From: Apoderus coryli
Lineage: Eukaryota > Arthropoda > Insecta > Coleoptera > Attelabidae
Assembly: GCA_911728435.2 (NCBI GenBank)
Contig: OU452204.1
Location: 20,186,430-20,250,429 of the forward strand
DNA length: 64,000 bases
Reading direction: 5' to 3'
Positions 60,301-64,000 of the stretch are shown one piece after another (the stretch's first letter is position 1; every line of letters starts with the position of its first letter). A program made the translations under genes and the position numbers. The notes beneath the pieces were generated by a model. That model was not told where the DNA came from. It did not search any database and was given only the letters and a program-made list of their open reading frames with translations.

Positions 60301-62684
60301 TAAATGAAAATAATTTCGTGGCAAAGCGGACTAAAATGTTGGTTTTACCTACACAAGGAATTTTGTTTAATTTAGCAGGGCCCCAGTCTAATTCAATAGA
60401 ACCAGACTAAGGCAGGGGTCGACAGATACTGACGAATTCGTTTCGCTCTTGTTCTGACTTCGTCAGACTACCATAGTCGTTGCCCATCTACAAATATCGG
60501 CCTGCATTTAAGCACAATAGGATACACAACAGTAGACACATGTAAACACGTATCATCGACGGCAGAACGCTTGAAGACCACCGTCCGAGCATTGCTGAAA
60601 CCCAAATATTTGGGAGATGCTGGCAGAAGGATAAAATGGTCTTCTGCTAGCGTTTTGTGTTCATACTATTTTTATTTATATTTATTTCTATTTATACGAC
60701 TGGTTTTACCTATACATTGAGTTTGTTCGGCCTCTGCATGGTATAGGATATGCATTACTAAAGGGCGGAATATATGCACGTCAATTCAGTTAAAATATGC
60801 GCATATATATGCATAGTTTTTCTTTGAAATATGCAACAATATGCATTTATTTGTCACAATATGCAATTATATGCCTTGAATATAACATGGAAAAATGGAA
60901 ATAAAGAAACGCCGACTCTTACAAAAATTATTTATTTTAAGTAAAATTAAAAAAAATATATAAGAGGTAAAATTTTTAACTTGAAATAGTTTAAAATGCA
61001 TTTATAACGATATATTTTTCAAAATTTTCCGATAAAAGTGTTTGCCTTCTGTCTGTAAAAATATGTTTGTACAAAGAATAAGTTCTTTCAATATCTACCG
61101 ATGTGATCTGGCAATATTTTAATTTGGGTAGTAAGTAATGATTTTGGCACAAACTTTGCAAAACACTTTATCCCCACTAAACTCCAAATCAGGAAAATTT
61201 TCAATCCACGAAGCGGCTTTCGGCATTTTAGGCGTTTGAAACAAATAGACAAACTCTATACAATATAAATACAAAATAAGAGACCACATTTGCTCTACTT
61301 ACTACCACTGGAAATTCCTAAACATCCAATAAATGCCAGCAATAAACCATATAATGATAAAATGAGTCCATAAACCATATAATAATAAAACCTACCCACT
61401 TGTTAAATTATTTCAATTACCTGAAAGGGTCGCACTTAATCTTTTGATAGAACGAAAAACATAAAAATATGCACACAAATTTTATTTTTGCCGAAATATG
61501 CAATTTTTTATGAAATTTGTAAAAATATGCTAATATATGCACTTTGCATATATTCCGCACTTTATGCATTACTATGTACATGTAGATGATACGTGTTTAC
61601 ATGTGTCTACTGTTGTGTATCCTATTGTGCTTAAATGCAGGCCGATATTTGTAGATGGGCAACGACTATGGTACTCTGACGAGCTCAGAACAAGAGCGAA
61701 ACGAATTCGTCAGTATCTGTCGACCCATGCCTCGGTCTGGTTCTATTGAATTAGACTGGGGCCCTGCTAAATTAAACAAAATTCCGTGTGTAGGTAAAAC
61801 CAAGATTTTAGTCCGCTTTGCCACGAAATTATTTTCCATTTATTATTATATTTACGGACATGAAATCCTTTTAATTTCTAGATAATGGTTACTGGAGCTT
61901 TAGCTGATAGAAAACCACTTGAATTGCATTTATTTAGAAATTACAAGAGTGCTAGTGATATTTTAGAGATTAAACATGATTCCCCATACGAACTACCTCC
62001 ACCACCTGAGCAACAATATATTTGGGAAGTTGGTAGAGCTACCGGCGCTGCTCCAACATATTTTAGGTAAATTCTTAGTCAATTTAAATTAAAAAAAAAA
62101 AGAGTCTAGTGCACTGTAAATTAATTTGGTATAGAGCGTTTGGTCGATACCTAGACGGAGGCCTCATAGCCAACAATCCCACCCTTGACGCTTTGACGGA
62201 AATCCAAGAACATTGCCTCGCATTGACTGCTAAAGGCAGAGAAGATGAAGCTTGTCCTGTATCCATTGTAGTGAGTCTAGGTACAGGCGTAATTCCAGTA
62301 ACGCAAATTAAATCAGTGGACGTGTTTAAACCTGACAGCATTTGGGATGCCACTAGGTTGGTGATGGGAATCGGAACATTGGGTACATTGTTAGTGGATC
62401 AGGTAAGTTTACCTACCAGTTCAAGGAATCAGGTAAGATTGTGGATGTTTTGGTTTTTCTTTCAGGCTACATCAGCAGATGGACGAGTAGTTGATAGAGC
62501 TCGAGCTTGGTGTTCAATGATAGGTGTACCATATTTTCGTTTTTCACCACAACTGTCTGAAGATATAGCCATGGATGAGAGGTCTGATGAAAAATTAGTA
62601 AAAACATTGTGGGAAACGAAGGCTTACATGCATGAAAATATAAATCTCATGAGAGAATTAGCAGATCTCTTACAAAGAAATTAA
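53490..62684 (+). CDS. iPLA2-VIA: Calcium-independent phospholipase A2, group VIA
   Basis: Exons join(53490..53616, 55453..55657, 55715..55805, 55858..56160, 56226..56432, 56618..56784, 56841..57031, 59579..59703, 59765..60014, 60074..60237, 61882..62066, 62135..62402, 62466..62684) join in phase to 2502 bases, 833 residues; human PLA2G6 has 806. The enzyme releases fatty acids from phospholipids and acts in membrane remodelling, including mitochondria. A TAA directly precedes the ATG. The N-terminal region has [20 protein letters not shown]. Ankyrin repeats span about 165-425 ([62 protein letters not shown]). The patatin domain holds DGGGIRG (about 513-519), the GTSTGG nucleophile motif (Ser about 548) and the dyad Asp in RYLDGG (about 679), all intact. 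Intron 7 (2.5 kb) has a tandem duplication and intron 10 a palindromic ribozyme element with a nested transposon. Exon 1 lies within an eIF3L intron. Confidence 0.95.
57196..57970. repeat. Two tandem units of about 384 bp in iPLA2 intron 7
   Basis: The unit beginning ATTCGATCTCAATTTC at 57196 repeats at 57580. It contains a short hairpin (TTTCTATTTATTTTCGATAA), long T tracts with scattered A, and ends GGGAAATCCCGCAGGGATTT before TTGTTTTAATCC. A third, partial copy without the T tracts lies at about 59128-59281. Only the T-rich parts differ much between units. Confidence 0.75.
60425..60472 (-). ncRNA. Degenerate hammerhead in the inverted arm of copy 3
   Basis: The core boxes CTGACGA, GAAA and GTC are kept. 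Stem II reads AGTC-AGAACAA-GAGC and no longer pairs, and stem I has a mismatch (GGTAGT with AGTATC). Activity is unlikely. Confidence 0.6.
60760..61563 (-). mobile_element. hAT-like deletion derivative with ATATGC-rich ends, nested in copy 3
   Basis: ATGCATTACT occurs at 60750-60759 and 61564-61573. The other family copies show the uninterrupted site. The ends are 19-bp inverted repeats, AAAGGGCGGAATATATGCA and AAAGTGCGGAATATATGCA. Near both ends the motif ATATGC recurs many times (about eight left, five right), as in transposase-binding subterminal repeats. The minus strand keeps the start of a BED-type zinc finger protein ([25 protein letters not shown]) and then directly its end ([20 protein letters not shown]), matching the hAT group related to CGGBP1. 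The middle is deleted. The 10-bp footprint is longer than the usual 8 bp of hAT elements. Confidence 0.7.
61670..61717 (+). ncRNA. Type I hammerhead ribozyme, copy 3 (intact)
   Basis: Plus strand: GGTACT, CTGACGA, GCTC-AGAACAA-GAGC, GAAA, CG-AATT-CG, TC, AGTATC. Stem I extends by CGAC/GTCG (internal loop TAT/T) and ATGGG/CCCAT (internal loop CAA/A), a 74-base fold at 61655-61728. All core positions match the hammerhead consensus. The orientation is that of the iPLA2-VIA transcript, whose intron 10 holds it, 165 bases before exon 11. Confidence 0.88.
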
Positions 62685-63690
62685 AAATATATGTCCATTT
62701 GAAGTTTTTTTTTTACAGATATATCACCAAGTTGATTTAAATTACACCAAAATTTCAAGTAATATTGTTGTGATTATTAAAATTTAATTTATGTTATAAG
62801 ATTTTATTTAGTTTACTGTTTTTGTTTTCATTTGAAAGTTTAATATTTATATTTTGTTAATAAAATACATTAATAAAAAATTAACTATGGTGAAATATAT
62901 TTTGAATTATTTTTATTTTATTAAAAATAAAAACGATTTCATGATGAAATATCGATTAATCTACAAACGTACGTCTCTAACATATCTGACATTCTGTCAT
63001 CATAATTCTTGTCACTTGTCAGCATATATCTCTTAAGGCGTGTGTACACCAAGCACGTAAAACGTTTGTAAATGTTAGGAAATAGTTGCAAACTCAATGT
63101 TTGTGTGATGGAGACACTTATTCGCAAACGTTCTCAATCGTTTGTTCCGACCGGTGTCGATACTTCAAAGAGATTTGTTGTTTGTGTGTGTTCTCTGCGT
63201 TTTTAGTGGAGTTGTAGGTACGAACAGTCATTGCTGGAACATTGGCAAATATTTCCAAACATAAGTTGTTTGCGATTATTTGGCTTATAGCTGTTGCTTT
63301 TACATGACCCTTTGTCTTTCAAGCCAATGCATTAACAGCCACAGCAGGGTAGATGTCCCCAAGCAACATGTATCTTCTGTATTTTGTTGTGCAAATCTAG
63401 ACAATCTTTTAACTACTTATAACTGGCTGGAGCATATAAAATACACAGAATCGAAAATCAATTCTTTCGATTAACACCGTACGATTTACCTGTGCACGAA
63501 CTGAAGACCGCTCCGGAACGTCCCCACACACGTCGGCTGACCTGCGCAGGTCATCTCTCCGGTACACCGTAGTGTGTATGGCCGGCTTAATCGACGAGAA
63601 CGGTGCGTTAAGTGAAACCAAAGAAGAAGAAGACTCAAATTTAACCTATATTATAATTGAGGAAATAAAATTTTGAAATCCGTTTAAATT
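62685..63690. other. Intergenic between iPLA2-VIA and the Ile-tRNA synthetase gene
   Basis: The iPLA2 poly(A) region (AATAAA near 62860) and the promoter of the next gene lie here. A segment bounded by TTAA (63033-63036 and 63587-63590) with GGCGTGTGTACACC at one end and, inverted, GCCGGCCATACACAC at the other might be a TTAA-type (piggyBac-like) element; the repeats match only loosely. Confidence 0.4.
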
Positions 63691-64000
63691 ATGTTAAAAA
63701 TTAGATGTAATTTAAAGATTGAATATGTTTCAAGATATTCAACGAAGACTTCAAAGAAAAACGTATTTTCAGACACTGTCATTTTACCAAAAACTAATTT
63801 TCCGCTTCGATTAGATGGTAACAAGCTCCTGGACCGTGACAAGAATATTTGTTCTGTAAGTAAAACGATACACACCTTGAGTTATATGTTATATACAAAA
63901 TACAAAACTTTTATTATAGATCGCTAAATTTAATGAATTATATTACTGGCAAAAAGAAAGTCTAAATGAACCAGAATTTGTGCTACACGATGGACCCCCA
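63691..64000 (+). CDS. IARS2: Isoleucyl-tRNA synthetase, mitochondrial (5' part only)
   Basis: Exons 63691..63855 and 63920..>64000 join in phase 0; the window then ends. The enzyme charges mitochondrial tRNA-Ile. The N-terminus is basic and Ser/Thr-rich (MLKIRCNLKIEYVSRYSTKT), fitting a mitochondrial import signal. It is followed by SDTVILPKTNFPLRLDG, typical of this enzyme. The second exon reads FNELYYWQKE and then FVLHDGPP, the block that leads into the class I HIGH motif, which would come just beyond the window edge. Everything seen is intact; catalytic parts cannot be judged. The start codon is the first ATG of the frame. Confidence 0.88.

Larger units (their letters stand above)
60302..61871 (-). 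mobile_element. Hammerhead-ribozyme retroposon, copy 3: long palindrome in iPLA2 intron 10
   Basis: Flanked by TAATTTCTAGATAAT at 60287-60301 and 61872-61886; the right duplication includes the exon 11 splice acceptor, so insertion occurred at the intron-exon border. In minus orientation it opens with AAAGGATTTCATGTCCG, runs through the complete body with the hammerhead on the plus strand, then an extra block of about 110 bases (60560-60665) not seen in the other copies. It ends with an inverted copy of the body's first 255 bases (60302-60558), finishing TTATTTTCATTT as in copy 1. The right arm starts at about 61584. A hAT-like element (60760-61563) is inserted in the body. No reverse transcriptase is encoded. 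Confidence 0.8.

Overview
This window is eukaryotic nuclear DNA, AT-rich, with short spliced exons, GT-AG introns and a dense load of decayed transposable elements. The mix of CR1-, Jockey-, R1/LOA- and RTE-like LINEs, mariner/Tc1, hAT and MITEs, and the protein sequences of the host genes, fit an insect (a beetle is a guess). There is no prokaryotic organisation, operon or CRISPR array. No search was possible, so every family name rests on reading motifs.

Host genes, left to right: (1) an intronless Ser/Arg-rich gene with a TATA promoter at 2236-2853 (+, unrecognised); (2) an eight-exon ankyrin-repeat gene at 11412-15305 (+); (3) gamma-glutamyl hydrolase at 33085-42059 (-, 4 exons, introns full of LINEs and mariner); (4) the mitochondrial pentatricopeptide protein PTCD1 at 42942-47295 (+, 4 exons), head-to-head with (3); (5) translation initiation factor eIF3 subunit L at 50666-54338 (-, 7 exons); (6) group VIA calcium-independent phospholipase A2 at 53490-62684 (+, 13 exons), whose first exon lies inside an eIF3L intron on the other strand; (7) the start of mitochondrial isoleucyl-tRNA synthetase at 63691 onward (+, cut by the window edge). 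For (2) to (6) the exon phases join without a break and the summed lengths are multiples of three (350, 325, 711, 538 and 833 residues).

The region from about 15.3 to 33 kb is almost only mobile DNA, with LINE bodies, LINE tails, Tc1 remnants and MITEs. Several nested insertions can be read directly: a LINE inside a TA-flanked MITE (3590-4787), a LINE inside another LINE (30240-32880), a MITE inside a LINE (49106-49362), and a hAT-like deletion derivative inside a larger palindromic element (60760-61563).

The most interesting object is a repeat family present three times (27818-28271, 41018-41353, 60302-61871). Each copy is bounded by a different 12-15 bp target-site duplication, and each carries a complete type I hammerhead ribozyme: core CTGACGA, closed stem II, GAAA, two-base-pair stem III, GTC cleavage site and a long interrupted stem I. 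Two of the copies end in an inverted copy of their own start, giving a snap-back palindrome. The two copies that lie inside host introns (gamma-glutamyl hydrolase and iPLA2-VIA) both carry the intact ribozyme in the sense orientation of the host transcript. The layout resembles Penelope-like elements or retrozymes, but no reverse transcriptase is visible in the copies.
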